From positions 7,006,001 through 7,070,000 of the forward strand of contig OY783208.1 of NCBI GenBank assembly GCA_963678705.1: a stretch of DNA of 64,000 bases, read 5' to 3'. Of this stretch, positions 23,001 to 31,400 are shown one piece after another. The stretch is from Panorpa germanica. Lineage: Eukaryota > Arthropoda > Insecta > Mecoptera > Panorpidae. Position numbers and translations under genes: made by a program. The first letter of the stretch is position 1. The number at the start of each line of letters is the position of its first letter. The notes under the pieces are model-generated. The model saw only the letters and a program-made list of their open reading frames with translations. It ran no database searches and had not been told where the DNA came from.

Positions 23001-25181
23001 TTCAGTTGTTGTCAGTTGGTAACCCTCATCCATTTATGTTCACCCTCTGTTTTTGTGTTGGTACTATTCTAACGTTGTGTTTTACTTGCAGCAATTTGAA
23101 CGGTCCGTACAAAGATATGGCTCTGCCTGGTTTGAAGACAATGCACTGGGGTAACAACTTTGGCTGGCGCGCCCTTAAAACAGCGCGGATGCTGATCAGA
23201 AGAAAATGATCAGCGTAAAATGAAGCCGTTAAACAAAAACACACAGGGACTGAAAGAAACAAAATGAACGGAACCACGAGACAGAGAGAGAGAGAGAGAG
23301 ATAGAACACAGTGGGATTAATTAGAGGATTTGATTAGTCCAAAATTTTAATTAAATAAAAATTTTACTTGTAAAACTAATTTGTTAAATAGTTTCTTTGT
23401 GATGAACAGTACAGGGTGTCCAAAAGGCGATTACTAAATAATTTAAATGTCGGAAATGTAGAACCCAAACAATAGGGTACATACCTTTAATTTAAAATTC
23501 ATAAACTTACCTAAAACCCTGGAAGATTATATACAGTTCATTAGTGAGACATCTCGAAAAATCGAAGTTTGAGTTGAATATGCAGTTGTGTGTAAAATTG
23601 TACCCTATACCAAGTTCAGTACTTAGATAACTCACAAACAAAACTGTAATGTTTAAAACTAGAATATTCGTAGATGTCTCACTAATGAACTAGATATAAG
23701 TCACTGAGAAGCTAACGCAGTTAAGTCCAAAAATAAGCTAAAAAATTAATGTCATCTATTACATAGAGAAACATAGCCATAGGCAGAAGCTACAAAAATA
23801 AGAAGAGAACCCTTTGGTAATTAAAAAGAATTTTATTTATTCCATTAAAATTTACAAAAATCAGAAAATATCAAAGAATGGACTTAACCGCGTTGTGTTC
23901 TGGACGGCTCATCTAGTAAGTTGTTTCTCGGTGGGGACAAAACTTTGCAACAATGTTATAATTTACATCCCGATAAGTTATCGGGCTCAAATTTCGCGCG
24001 CACTCTCTTTGCAGACGACAATGCAACATTCAGATAAAATGACTATTTGGTGGACAATTCGTGCGTCGGCAGATGTGACATTTCTGTAAACCAGATGATG
24101 AATACACTGTTAAAAAGACTTAATAAATTTTAGAACATTTCTAAAGCATATTTTAGGGCCCGGCATAGGGAAACGTTCAGACCCCGTTTATTAATTTTCA
24201 TAACATGTACAGTCCGTTTAATAAAATTGTTTAAGGAATTCAAAAAAAAAATTGAAGACAAAGCATCTTAAAGAAATTACTAACCGGTTCTTAATTTTAG
24301 TAAGCATTGTCTATTAAATTTGTGTTAAAATTAGGAATATTTTTAACAGTGTATGAAATCGTCTTTTTAAATGAATTTTTGTTCCGATCTAATTTGAATT
24401 CGACAGCTTACCCGGAAATAATTTAAAACCCGGTTGCAAAGTTTTGACCCCAGTGAGCTAAAAAAAAACAATTAAAACTTAAATTACAATTACGAAAATA
24501 ATTATTTTGGAAGATGTTTTAAATAGTGGAATAAAATAGAAAAATCTCTCTCTCTTTCTCTCCTTCTCTCTCCTCTTTTTATTACAAATTTATATATTCA
24601 CTAAAGTAATATTCAAATAACGCGCGCTTTCTATAGAGAGAGTTAAGTAAAGCCGCCATCTTGAATATTATTTTAAATATAAAATAAATATTATAAATGT
24701 AATAATAAAAAATGTATTAAATTCTTTAACAACCCCTAAAGGTTATGTAACTTAAATAACTCGATAATCAATTATACGTGATGCAAACTTGCAAAACTAT
24801 TCACACATGTGTTTAAATAAAATAAAAGTGAGGTTATGACAGTGAGTTGTTTACTATAACATAAATACTTGACAAAAATTGTGAATGATGGGTAATAAAC
24901 GTTCTGATACGTTCACACTGAGCATTGAAGGTTATGTTTTAATGTCATAGTCGTTTATTGTAAGGGTGAACTATGTTTATTACCGGAAGTTGAGTAATCT
25001 TCTCAATCCGCTGCTCTGGAGTCATTCCTTTCGTCGCACGCATCAGTAGGAAGATGGTTTTGAAATCTTGGCAAGATCGCAGCAATTTCTCGACCAAAAC
25101 TTTGCCCATAAAACCTGTTGCGCCCGTTACAAATACCTCCCGGTAGGCGTAGAAATCTGGTATTGATTGTGTAGCCGCCAT
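7926..25181 (-). CDS. Fatty acyl-CoA reductase, first two coding exons
   Basis: FARs reduce fatty acyl-CoA to fatty alcohol with NADPH, mostly on ER or peroxisome membranes. Exon 1 (24984-25181, 66 codons from ATG) carries the Rossmann glycine motif [11 protein letters not shown] and the family stretch [11 protein letters not shown]. Its donor GTAATA follows in phase 0. Exon 2 (7926-8080, 155 nt) follows a TTTTGACAG acceptor. It opens [10 protein letters not shown] and continues with [10 protein letters not shown] and [10 protein letters not shown], the expected next blocks of the extended-SDR domain, ending in phase 2 at a GTAAAG donor. The two exons join in frame with the family order. The catalytic YxxxK region, the C-terminal Sterile domain and all later exons lie left of this window. 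Intron 1 is 16.9 kb and encloses a whole gene on the other strand. Insects have many FAR paralogues, so I assign no specific substrate. Confidence 0.88.
8127..8233. repeat. 107-bp direct repeat, copy near FAR exon 2
   Basis: TTTAAATAAAATAAAAGTGA through TACGTTCACAC is repeated at 24812-24918 in the same orientation with equal length and about two differences. The two copies sit at opposite ends of FAR intron 1. A further 24-bp exact match (9432-9455 and 24930-24953) follows each copy in the same order, but at a greater distance on this side. Confidence 0.85.
8234..10075. other. FAR intron 1 sequence, no gene seen
   Basis: AT-rich sequence holding the 24-bp block 9432-9455 shared with 24930-24953. 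I saw no exon or known repeat otherwise. Confidence 0.4.
10076..10440. repeat. Direct repeat of about 365 bp, copy upstream of the sushi/fibrinogen gene
   Basis: From ACGGGTTTACTTATTCCTAC to about AAATTTACGTTTT this segment recurs at 22297-22660 with only scattered substitutions. Neither copy has obvious inverted ends or a coding frame conserved between both. One copy lies about 480 bp upstream of exon 1; the other lies in the last intron of the same gene. Confidence 0.85.
10831..10836 (+). promoter_or_regulatory. Possible TATA box of the sushi/fibrinogen gene
   Basis: TATAAG lies 90 bp before the proposed start ATG at 10921, a plausible distance for a short 5' UTR. The call is positional; no initiator or transcript evidence is available. 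Confidence 0.35.
10921..10972 (+). CDS. Exon 1: signal peptide
   Basis: An ATG followed by 17 hydrophobic-rich codons ends in phase 1 at a strong donor (GTAAGT at 10973). The ATG context is ACCAAAATG. It is separated from the next exon by a 7.1-kb intron filled with transposons. Confidence 0.8.
10921..23209 (+). CDS. Secreted protein: signal peptide, five CCP/sushi domains, fibrinogen C-terminal domain
   Basis: Twelve exons join in consistent phases to 587 codons: 10921-10972, 18122-18170, 18374-18570, 18643-18846, 18993-19196, 19311-19517, 19641-19844, 20082-20206, 20452-20568, 20688-20832, 22046-22184, 23092-23209 (TGA). Residues 1-17 form a hydrophobic signal peptide ([15 protein letters not shown]). 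CCP domains lie at about 36-99, 100-167, 168-235, 236-304 and 305-372. The FReD spans about 375-586 with ADCGDVL, HWLGLE, the calcium-loop-like DKDQD and the Cys pair in [15 protein letters not shown]. FReDs bind carbohydrates or acetylated ligands in lectins such as ficolins and tachylectins, and CCP domains mediate protein contacts. An extracellular recognition role, perhaps in immunity, is inference. It lies wholly inside FAR intron 1 on the opposite strand. CCP5 lacks its fourth Cys. AATAAA at 23354 is a candidate poly(A) signal. Confidence 0.88.
11035..12712 (+). mobile_element. Interspersed repeat, head and tail split by a CCCAGT element
   Basis: The head begins TACTAGCTGGCCCGGCAAAC (11032 on). 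The tail contains AGGGGTATGAAAAATAGATA, AAAATCGGTTTAGCTGTTTC and CGACACGAGAATTTTATATA, ending near 12712. Heads and tails of this kind are widespread in insect genomes; I recall them as non-LTR-type repeats but cannot assign the clade. A CCCAGTAAAC element sits at 11137-11966 inside it. The repeat lies in intron 1 of the sushi/fibrinogen gene. Confidence 0.5.
11137..11966 (+). mobile_element. CCCAGTAAAC-family element, TA target duplication
   Basis: The 830-bp element starts CCCAGTAAACATTTTGGAG and ends CACCAAATTGTTTAGTGGG (one changed base in the end repeat). TA flanks both sides (11135-11136, 11967-11968). A nearly identical copy lies at 30013-30864 and a third, interrupted, at 47371-53563. 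No transposase is recognisable. Confidence 0.85.
13575..13935 (-). pseudogene. LINE 3'-region fragment
   Basis: The minus strand encodes [20 protein letters not shown] and continues to [15 protein letters not shown], then in shifted frame [14 protein letters not shown]. These match in order the C-terminal part of the LINE at 45326-46590 ([16 protein letters not shown] and [14 protein letters not shown]). It is a dead fragment lying inside the 13335-16082 element. Confidence 0.75.
14165..15874. mobile_element. Second Harbinger-type element, nested
   Basis: The ends read GGGCCTTATTTTGCAACT on the left and, as the reverse complement, GGCGCTTATTTTGCAACT on the right, with TAT flanking both. Inside, 15230-15336 encodes [12 protein letters not shown], a Harbinger nuclease motif, ending at a stop. 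The subterminal sequence has a 16-bp perfect palindrome at 14193-14235. This is the third layer of nesting. Confidence 0.65.
14193..14235. repeat. GC-rich perfect hairpin
   Basis: CGTCGTGTCGTCGTGT (14193-14208) is followed after 11 bases by its exact reverse complement (14220-14235). It lies just inside the left end of the nested Harbinger-type element and may be a transposase-binding or foldback structure. Confidence 0.8.
16102..16415 (+). pseudogene. Harbinger transposase (DDE nuclease) fragment with an intron
   Basis: The frame reads [12 protein letters not shown], the block around the first catalytic Asp of PIF/Harbinger nucleases, on to [15 protein letters not shown] donor at 16240 and TTACAG acceptor ending at 16316 define a 77-bp intron. 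Skipping it continues as [20 protein letters not shown], the block with the second Asp region, to a TAG at 16413-16415. The last catalytic Glu region and the N-terminus are missing. It belongs to the outer element 12823-17484. Confidence 0.75.
18122..18170 (+). CDS. Exon 2: 49-nt linker exon
   Basis: It is bounded by TTATTTTTCAG and GTAAGTAC. It enters in phase 1 and leaves in phase 2. That is exactly what is needed to connect exon 1 (phase 1 out) with the first CCP exon (which needs two bases supplied). The encoded residues run from SCNVQYYSG to PQLY. The phase fit is the main evidence. Confidence 0.75.
18374..19844 (+). CDS. Exons 3-7: five CCP/sushi domains, one per exon
   Basis: Each domain is one exon, and the boundaries from the first CCP donor onward are phase 1, so exon duplication is free. 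Domains 1-4 keep four Cys each and the late GxW motif (GRW, GLW, GNW, GSW). Domain 5 has GEW but ends PVEW where the fourth Cys should be. CCP2 and CCP4 resemble each other (IYSCDATFE and [10 protein letters not shown], both ending PQCQS). CCP3 and CCP5 also resemble each other ([14 protein letters not shown] and [14 protein letters not shown]), so a two-exon unit was duplicated. Confidence 0.88.
20082..23209 (+). CDS. Exons 8-12: fibrinogen-related domain
   Basis: The five exons encode about 212 residues, the usual FReD size. Seen in order are [77 protein letters not shown] and a basic C-terminus (ARMLIRRK). The usual CH(N/x)SNLNG is CGASNLNG here. The intron between the last two exons holds the 365-bp repeat. 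Confidence 0.9.
22297..22660. repeat. Direct repeat of about 365 bp, copy in the last intron
   Basis: This is the partner of 10076-10440. It lies between the exons at 22046-22184 and 23092-23209. Confidence 0.85.
23281..23302. repeat. GA microsatellite
   Basis: A run of GA dinucleotides about 70 bp past the stop codon of the sushi/fibrinogen gene, probably in its 3' UTR. Confidence 0.8.
23535..23691. mobile_element. Short foldback element, 20-bp perfect inverted ends
   Basis: AGTTCATTAGTGAGACATCT (23535-23554) is matched by its exact reverse complement at 23672-23691. The spacer of 117 bp is not coding. AT-rich TATA flanks both sides, so a TA-inserting MITE is likely. Confidence 0.6.
23700..24811. 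other. Non-coding stretch with CT-rich run
   Basis: Nothing coding was found between the 3' end of the sushi/fibrinogen gene and FAR exon 1. A CT-rich microsatellite lies at 24545-24580. Confidence 0.4.
24812..24918. repeat. 107-bp direct repeat, copy near FAR exon 1
   Basis: This is the partner of 8127-8233, immediately inside FAR intron 1 next to exon 1. It is followed after 11 bp by the second shared block (24930-24953). Confidence 0.85.
24984..25181 (-). CDS. FAR exon 1 (start codon and NAD(P)H-binding motif)
   Basis: The ATG follows AAAATAAAACAAA, a good insect start context, and the first codons ([20 protein letters not shown]) resemble FAR N-termini. The visible open frame runs 39 bp past the true donor at 24983; those extra codons are intron. 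The 5' UTR and promoter lie above 25181 and were not resolved. Confidence 0.9.
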
Positions 25182-27518
25182 TTTGTTTTATTTTTCAGAA
25201 ATCTATGAAAAAAAAATGTATATAGTTCATTTGCTTTGCATAATTAGTTTTTAAACCCTTAATCCTCAATCCCACTCAATGTTTTGATATTTAATTTACG
25301 TTTTTATTTAACGTTTTAAGCTAGATTTTAGGTTAAGCATTCGTGTTTTAATTTGAGGTTAGTTAATTCAGTTAGTGCGCATGCGTCGTTAGTATTACAA
25401 ATTTTGACAGTTCGATTGAATGTGGAATAAATAAAATTGTTGTTTTTAATAACAATTAGTAATAGAAATTGTTTTTACTTCTTTTAAAAATAAATCCTAC
25501 TGCATTTTGACAGATTGTCACATTTTGGAGGTTAGAATATAATATAGTTCTTGAAATTTAGAAACATTGAACTTTGTAAGGTTCTAAAAAAACGAAGAAA
25601 TGCACAGAGAAAACTGTAACGTGCCAGAAGACTATAAGCAGACATTTGGAAGCAGAGAAAAACCTTATTGACTAAATCAATGAAACTAATTTAATCTCTT
25701 TATTTTAAATACCCATCCTCGTGTTTATAGATTATAAAACGTAAGTTCTGTCCACTGCAAAGTGGACATCTAGACAGCAGCATCTATGGCGTTCATGAAT
25801 GTATGTTTTAACTGAACGGTCACGGTTTTACCGACAGACGAGCTGTGTACCAACTAAAGAAATATAATTTCTTTACATATTTAATATTTATTATGTCTTA
25901 AGGAGAAACGATACTTGGCCATTTTTGACTCGCGAAATATAGATGGCGATACTATACAGCAAGTTAAATATTATCAAAAAAAACATGTTTTTTTATGTTT
26001 AAATCGTTTTATGTAAGTAACGATAATACTTAACCTGCTGTATAGTACCGCCAAGTATCGTTTCACCTCAATAGAATATTAGTATTTATTATATCACGAC
26101 AGATGTCACTTTCAACGCATGCGCATAGAGAACAAATAGAAACATATACCTTTCTCTCTCGCACACATTTTGGACTCACTTTTAATCTATAGGTTATTCA
26201 CACTCCATATATATGCGCTAAGTTATTAACCTATATTTTAATAAAATATTTAAAAAAAGCTTTCGAACGATTTACGATCCAGCTCTCCTTTAGCGAAGTG
26301 TACAACTGTTCATGAATATGCATTGTTGTGCGTCATTATTGGCCGTCAACTTAAAATACAAGAAGACCTATTTTAACCAGTTAAAAATCTATTGAATGAA
26401 TGAAAAAGAGATAGCCTATTCATAATATGCAAATCACTGTCTCTAAGACAATATTATTATAGTTAAAAACACTTAGCTTCCTTTCCATTAACAACGCTAC
26501 ATTTGTAAAACTAAATAAATTCAACATAACCTTCAAAATTTATTCAACAATTATACATAAACTAAAGTTCATTTGATAGTTTCAATTATCATTTAAATAC
26601 CTTAATACCTTAATGAGTTGCCAAATGAATAAAACTTCCGCTATTTTGAGAGGTCAAAGTTTATAAGAATTCTTTTGTGTATAAAGTCACTTATGAAACT
26701 AAAGATATAAATTAAAATAAAAAGAAACATTGACAAGTCAAGTTGCCATCTTTTTAATTTTAGTTTGTGCGCATGCGTCATTAGTAATATAAATATGACA
26801 GTTCTTGAAAACATAAATTATAAATAACGAATGGGAAGAACGATTATACGATGATATGGGAAAAGTATATAACATGGCTTTAGTAAATTGTCAAATTGCA
26901 AAATAATAATAAGCATATTAAGTTTATTCTGTGAAAATTTGAAGTCGATTGGAGAAAAACTGCCGGAGATATAGAGTTTTAAGTCTTCACATTTCTGGTC
27001 TGGTTTCGTCTTTCTTTGAAACTTTTAAACGCGTTTGTCTCACACTTAGCTTTTTCAGAGTCGGTGTCCTCTCTAGCTCAAAATTTACTGCACCGATCCT
27101 TTTCAAATTTTGTACACTCTTTCTTTATATAAATGCCGAGGTAACACTGTTGTTTTAATTTTAACGTATTTTAAAATAACAAAGTTTCTGATCGGTATTT
27201 TAAATTCTAAGTGCTATAAAAAATGAAAACTCAATTAAAAGCAAAAGCTCGACAGGGTGTCTTGCAGGTACTTTTCAACTAATGAAATCATTTTTGTTTT
27301 TTGATTTCAAATAATCCAGTGATGAGTTATGAGAGACACCGCAATGAAACTTCTTTTTGTGACGTCACCGGAGATTCGCTGGCATTTCTTGATATTTATT
27401 TATGAAAATTTCACAAAGTATTCATTAAATATTATTTTATCATGTAGTTTTTATAAAAGTAATTATATATTATCAGAGTCGTCAAAAAACATTATCGAAA
27501 ATATGCTTTTTTTGTATC
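25182..27518. other. Upstream region of the FAR gene, no further gene seen
   Basis: This should hold the FAR promoter and 5' UTR. A GCGCATGCGTC block near 25377 recurs near 26766. A foldback element lies at 25901-26070. No exon was recognised. Confidence 0.4.
25901..26070. mobile_element. Foldback MITE
   Basis: The left arm AGGAGAAACGATACTTGG pairs with the right arm, which reads AGGTGAAACGATACTTGG on the other strand. A second paired block (ACTATACAGCA..GTTAA) follows in both arms. The total is 170 bp with no coding capacity and no clear target duplication. Confidence 0.65.
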
Positions 27519-27675
27519 GATGTTCTACAACGTTGAATCCCTTTAATAATTAAAGAGACAAAATGACTTTTTTAATGGTTAATATCTCTTGACATATAAG
27601 GAGTTATTAAGAAATAATTGAACATTTGAGGTTCTAGTAATCCACTTTATCAATATATTGCACAGTTTTATAGAA
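27519..27675 (-). repeat. GGGCTTG-family fragment
   Basis: The reverse complement of the first quarter of the family, from CTACAACGTTGAATCCCTTT to TTTTATAGAAAT. A plus-strand copy of the same family has inserted at its end. Confidence 0.8.
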
Positions 27676-27677
27676 AT

Positions 27678-28206
27678 GGGCTTGTATCCTATGTGTTAAT
27701 TTTTATAAAAGTGTACTATATATTGATAAAGTGGGTTGGATTCAACGTTGTACACATGTGACATCACAATCCTTGTGTTAGGCTATTAACCTTACTGCTC
27801 ATAAATCTCTGCTATATGTATTTATATATCAAATATTATTTACAGCTATTTCAAGGAATAATAAAATTTCAATATTATGTCTGCCTTAGCAGGGTTTAAT
27901 AAAATAAAAACTTATTATTCCTTGCTTTGACTTGAATATTTTGACTACCAACAGCTACAAAACATTCCCACAGCACTGACCTCATTAACAAATTACTGAC
28001 GGTAAAATGCATTTCACGTCATACTTATATTGCCGACCATTTTTAGCGCTAAAACTACAATTCAAATTTTTGTTATATAATTCAATTGTTATATCTCCGT
28101 CAACATTTAGATATTTAATAAAATAGACACGCCAATACACATTTATTAACATCAATGTCAATCAACAATTGAAAAATCGACCACTTAAAAATGAGGACAC
28201 AAGCCC
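27678..28206 (+). mobile_element. GGGCTTG-family element with internal deletion
   Basis: Both 13-bp ends are present (GGGCTTGTATCCT, AGGACACAAGCCC) with AT on each side. At 529 bp it lacks about 100 bp between GATAAAGTGGGTT and GATTCAACG. It inserted into a minus-strand relative and lies just past the 3' end of the TXNDC17-like gene. Confidence 0.85.
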
Positions 28207-28245
28207 ATTAAAGTAAACTGCAGGATTAAGAAAATTAAAAACTGT

Positions 28246-28429
28246 TTATTCAACATAAAATAAATAATTTTTTTCTTTATTTATGTTGCGAAAGAAATTT
28301 TCTATGTTTTCCAATTTAAAACACTCACTTCCAATTATTTGGTAGTCCGACCCCCAAATCTGCAGTGTCGGAATATCATACAACATAATTCGGGGGTTCG
28401 TTCGAAATCCATTTTGCATGTCGAAATAC
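28246..28429 (-). CDS. TXNDC17: TXNDC17-like exon 3 and stop
   Basis: 184 nt after a TTCTTTTTAG acceptor. A GTGAGTG inside the exon mimics a donor, but reading through it gives the family's C-terminal Cys block (GSECFK) and a stop, so I keep it as coding. Confidence 0.83.
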
Positions 28430-31400
28430 CTAAAAAGAAAAAGAAGATAATATTACAAATTTGAGATATTCCCTGTATACTAGTATACATATATGCTGGA
28501 TAATGCGAAAATAATCCTATATTATAATGTTCCAAGTGTATATTTATATGTTTGTTTGTTGCTGAAATTCGTATGGTAGAATGAAAACGGCTGAGTCAAT
28601 GTTTTTGAAAGTTTGTATTTCGTAGAGAAAAAAATTGTAAGACTTTTGGCGTCCCCGAATTTCTTGGAAACCCCTAATTTTGGAGAAACTAAAAAAATTT
28701 TTTTTACTTTTTGCTCTATAACTTTTAATTCGTAAAAGATAGAAAGTTGAAATTTGGTTTTGGTTTGGAAATTTTGAAAATTAGAAATTGATAAATTGGA
28801 AATAAGGGCGTTGAGAGAATTAGAGGGCCCGGTAAGAACCTTTGGAGAAAACTTAAATTTTGGATTATTAAATAATAAAACGTGTTATTAAAAAAAATAA
28901 TTCAAGATTCAAAAATTGTATTTGGGGGCACGCGGTTTTTGCCGAAAGTAAAAATTGCGCTAGAAAGTTGAAATTTGATATATGGGCTAATTTTGGTACC
29001 TGATTTACGAATCAAAAAAAAAAAATCTCAAATTTTGAAAAAAAGTTGGTCAAATAAGGAATAAATTGAAAATATTTTAGATTTTGTTGAAAAAAATATA
29101 TTCTTTTAGTCAATTTATATGAAAAATTATTTTATTATTGAGCAAGTTTATTATTTCTATTTAAAAATAGAATTAAATATGAAATGTAATTACGAATTAT
29201 TTTATTGGATTCAAATCATACACGCCAAAAAGCTCTAGTTATTATTATAATGTCCCAGGTGTATATTTATGATCTTATATTCTTACTAGTTTTTACCTCC
29301 GTCGTAAGCGACGACAGTCTTTGTTGTGTATTGAATTTCATTTCAAATTTTCGTTCCATTTTTGAATTGAAATGTTTCTCGTTCTATATTATTTTTACAT
29401 AAAATAACAAATAATTTTTTATACAAATTGACTAACGAATACAAAATTATACAGCAAAAAAGGCCCACTTTTTTCCAAAATTACGGGTTACCAAGAAATT
29501 GGTGGTTGGTGGTATTTTAAGGGTTTAACAAAAATGAAAAAAGTATTTTGTATTTTCCAAATAGAAAATAGGTTTGTAAAAGTTTTCAAATAAAATATAA
29601 AATTCTATACTCTTACAAGGTATTTAAATACAAAATAGAAAATAGGTATTTACTTTTTTGTATTTGCATTTTGAATATATGTATTTGAAAAACGCACATC
29701 TCTGGTTTTTGAGATATATATCCGTCAATTTTTGGATATTTAAGAAAATGAAATCGCTATTTCGCATACAATACGCCAATAAAGAATGGGCTTGTGTCCC
29801 ATGTCTTAATTTCTATTAAAGTGTACTATATATTGATAAAGTGGGTTACTAGAACCTCAAATGTTCAATTATTTGTTAATAACTCCTTATATGTTAGGAG
29901 ATATTAACAATTAAAAAAGTCATATTGTCTCTTTAATTATTAAAGGGATTTAACGTTGTACACGTTCCAAGTGCATGTGACATCACAATCCTTGTGTAAG
30001 GTCACCAACCTTCCCAGTAAACATTTTGGAGTAAATTCTACTTATTTTCTATTACATATCATGAGTTTTTTGTCTGGAACGCGTTCGTTGTCTATTCAAT
30101 CGTTCATAGGAAAGGTCCTTTTTATGAGCTATAGAGATCGCAACGACGGTTCACTGCTGAATTAAAAGCGGAGTCGGTTTATGATTTATGACCGGAGTTA
30201 TAAACTTGACACTAGCAGGGGTATAAAACTTAATGGAATTCTACTTTTTAGAGTCTGCAAAATATAAATATTTAAATGAAGAAATAAATAGATGTAATCT
30301 TTAGTACGGATCGTGATTTTTTTAATGAATATTATTCATCTTCAACAATACTCGTTATATTAGTTTTTTACATTGTTTTGGTGATTCAAAAATCCACGAT
30401 CGGCAGGTTTGCGTTAGGTTTAAAACCTCTGCCGTGCCATCGCTAGATTCAATCTTCGTCTATATACATTATATTTGGGGATTGAGGGAGATAGCGTCTG
30501 TCTATTACCATTAAAGAAATATTTGTTGAAAAAGGATAGCATATACTTTAAGCATACTGTCCTGAACGAAATACTTTACAAGTATACAAGTGTAACGGTG
30601 AAAAATATATTTTACTTGTCTAACCGCATCTCGTTTCTCTCTCACTTTGGAATAAATAAGATGAAAGTGAACTTAAAAAAAATATATCCATGTGGGAAAG
30701 AAACAGAAATACTTAATGAATGGTGTTGGAAAAAGAAAGAATATTATTATGAAAAACTAACACAACATCTGTGACAGGTAGAGAACTTGTAAAGCGTTAG
30801 AATAGAATTCTACGAGTGACTCGAACTACACCAAATAGGGCACTTCACCAAATTGTTTACTGGGTTACAGCTCATAAATCTCTGCTATATGTATTTAAAT
30901 ATCAAAATATCAAATATTATTTACGGCTATTTCAAGGAACAATAAAATTTCAATATTATGTCTGCTTTAGCAGGGTTAAATAAAATAAAAACTTATTATT
31001 CTTTGATTTGACTTGATTATTTGACTACCAACAGCTACAGAACATTACCACAGCACTGACCTACTTAACAAATAACTGACGTTAAAATGCATTTCACGTC
31101 ATACAAATATGTCCGACTATTTCTAGCGCTAAAACTACAATTCAAATTTTTCATTGCTATATCTCCGTCAATATTTAGATATTTAATACAATAGACACGC
31201 CTATACACATTTATTAACATCAATTTCAATCAACAATTGAAAAATCGACCACTAAAGAATGAGGACACAAGCTCATTAAAGAATCGATACCTAGAAAGAA
31301 AAGTTCACAAACCAAATTCTGTTAGTGAGATTTATTAGTTTACTTACTCAGGTTTTAATCCAACGTCTGCCCTAACAAAAGCTGTATGATCGGGAAATTC

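Noticed and set aside
28329..28334. GTGAGT inside TXNDC17-like exon 3 as a donor
   Set aside because: Reading through it gives the family's C-terminal Cys block and a stop at the right length; no further exon was found downstream.
30475..30774. 99-codon frame as a gene of the CCCAGT element
   Set aside because: The copy at 11137-11966 has a stop early in the same frame, and no domain was recognised.
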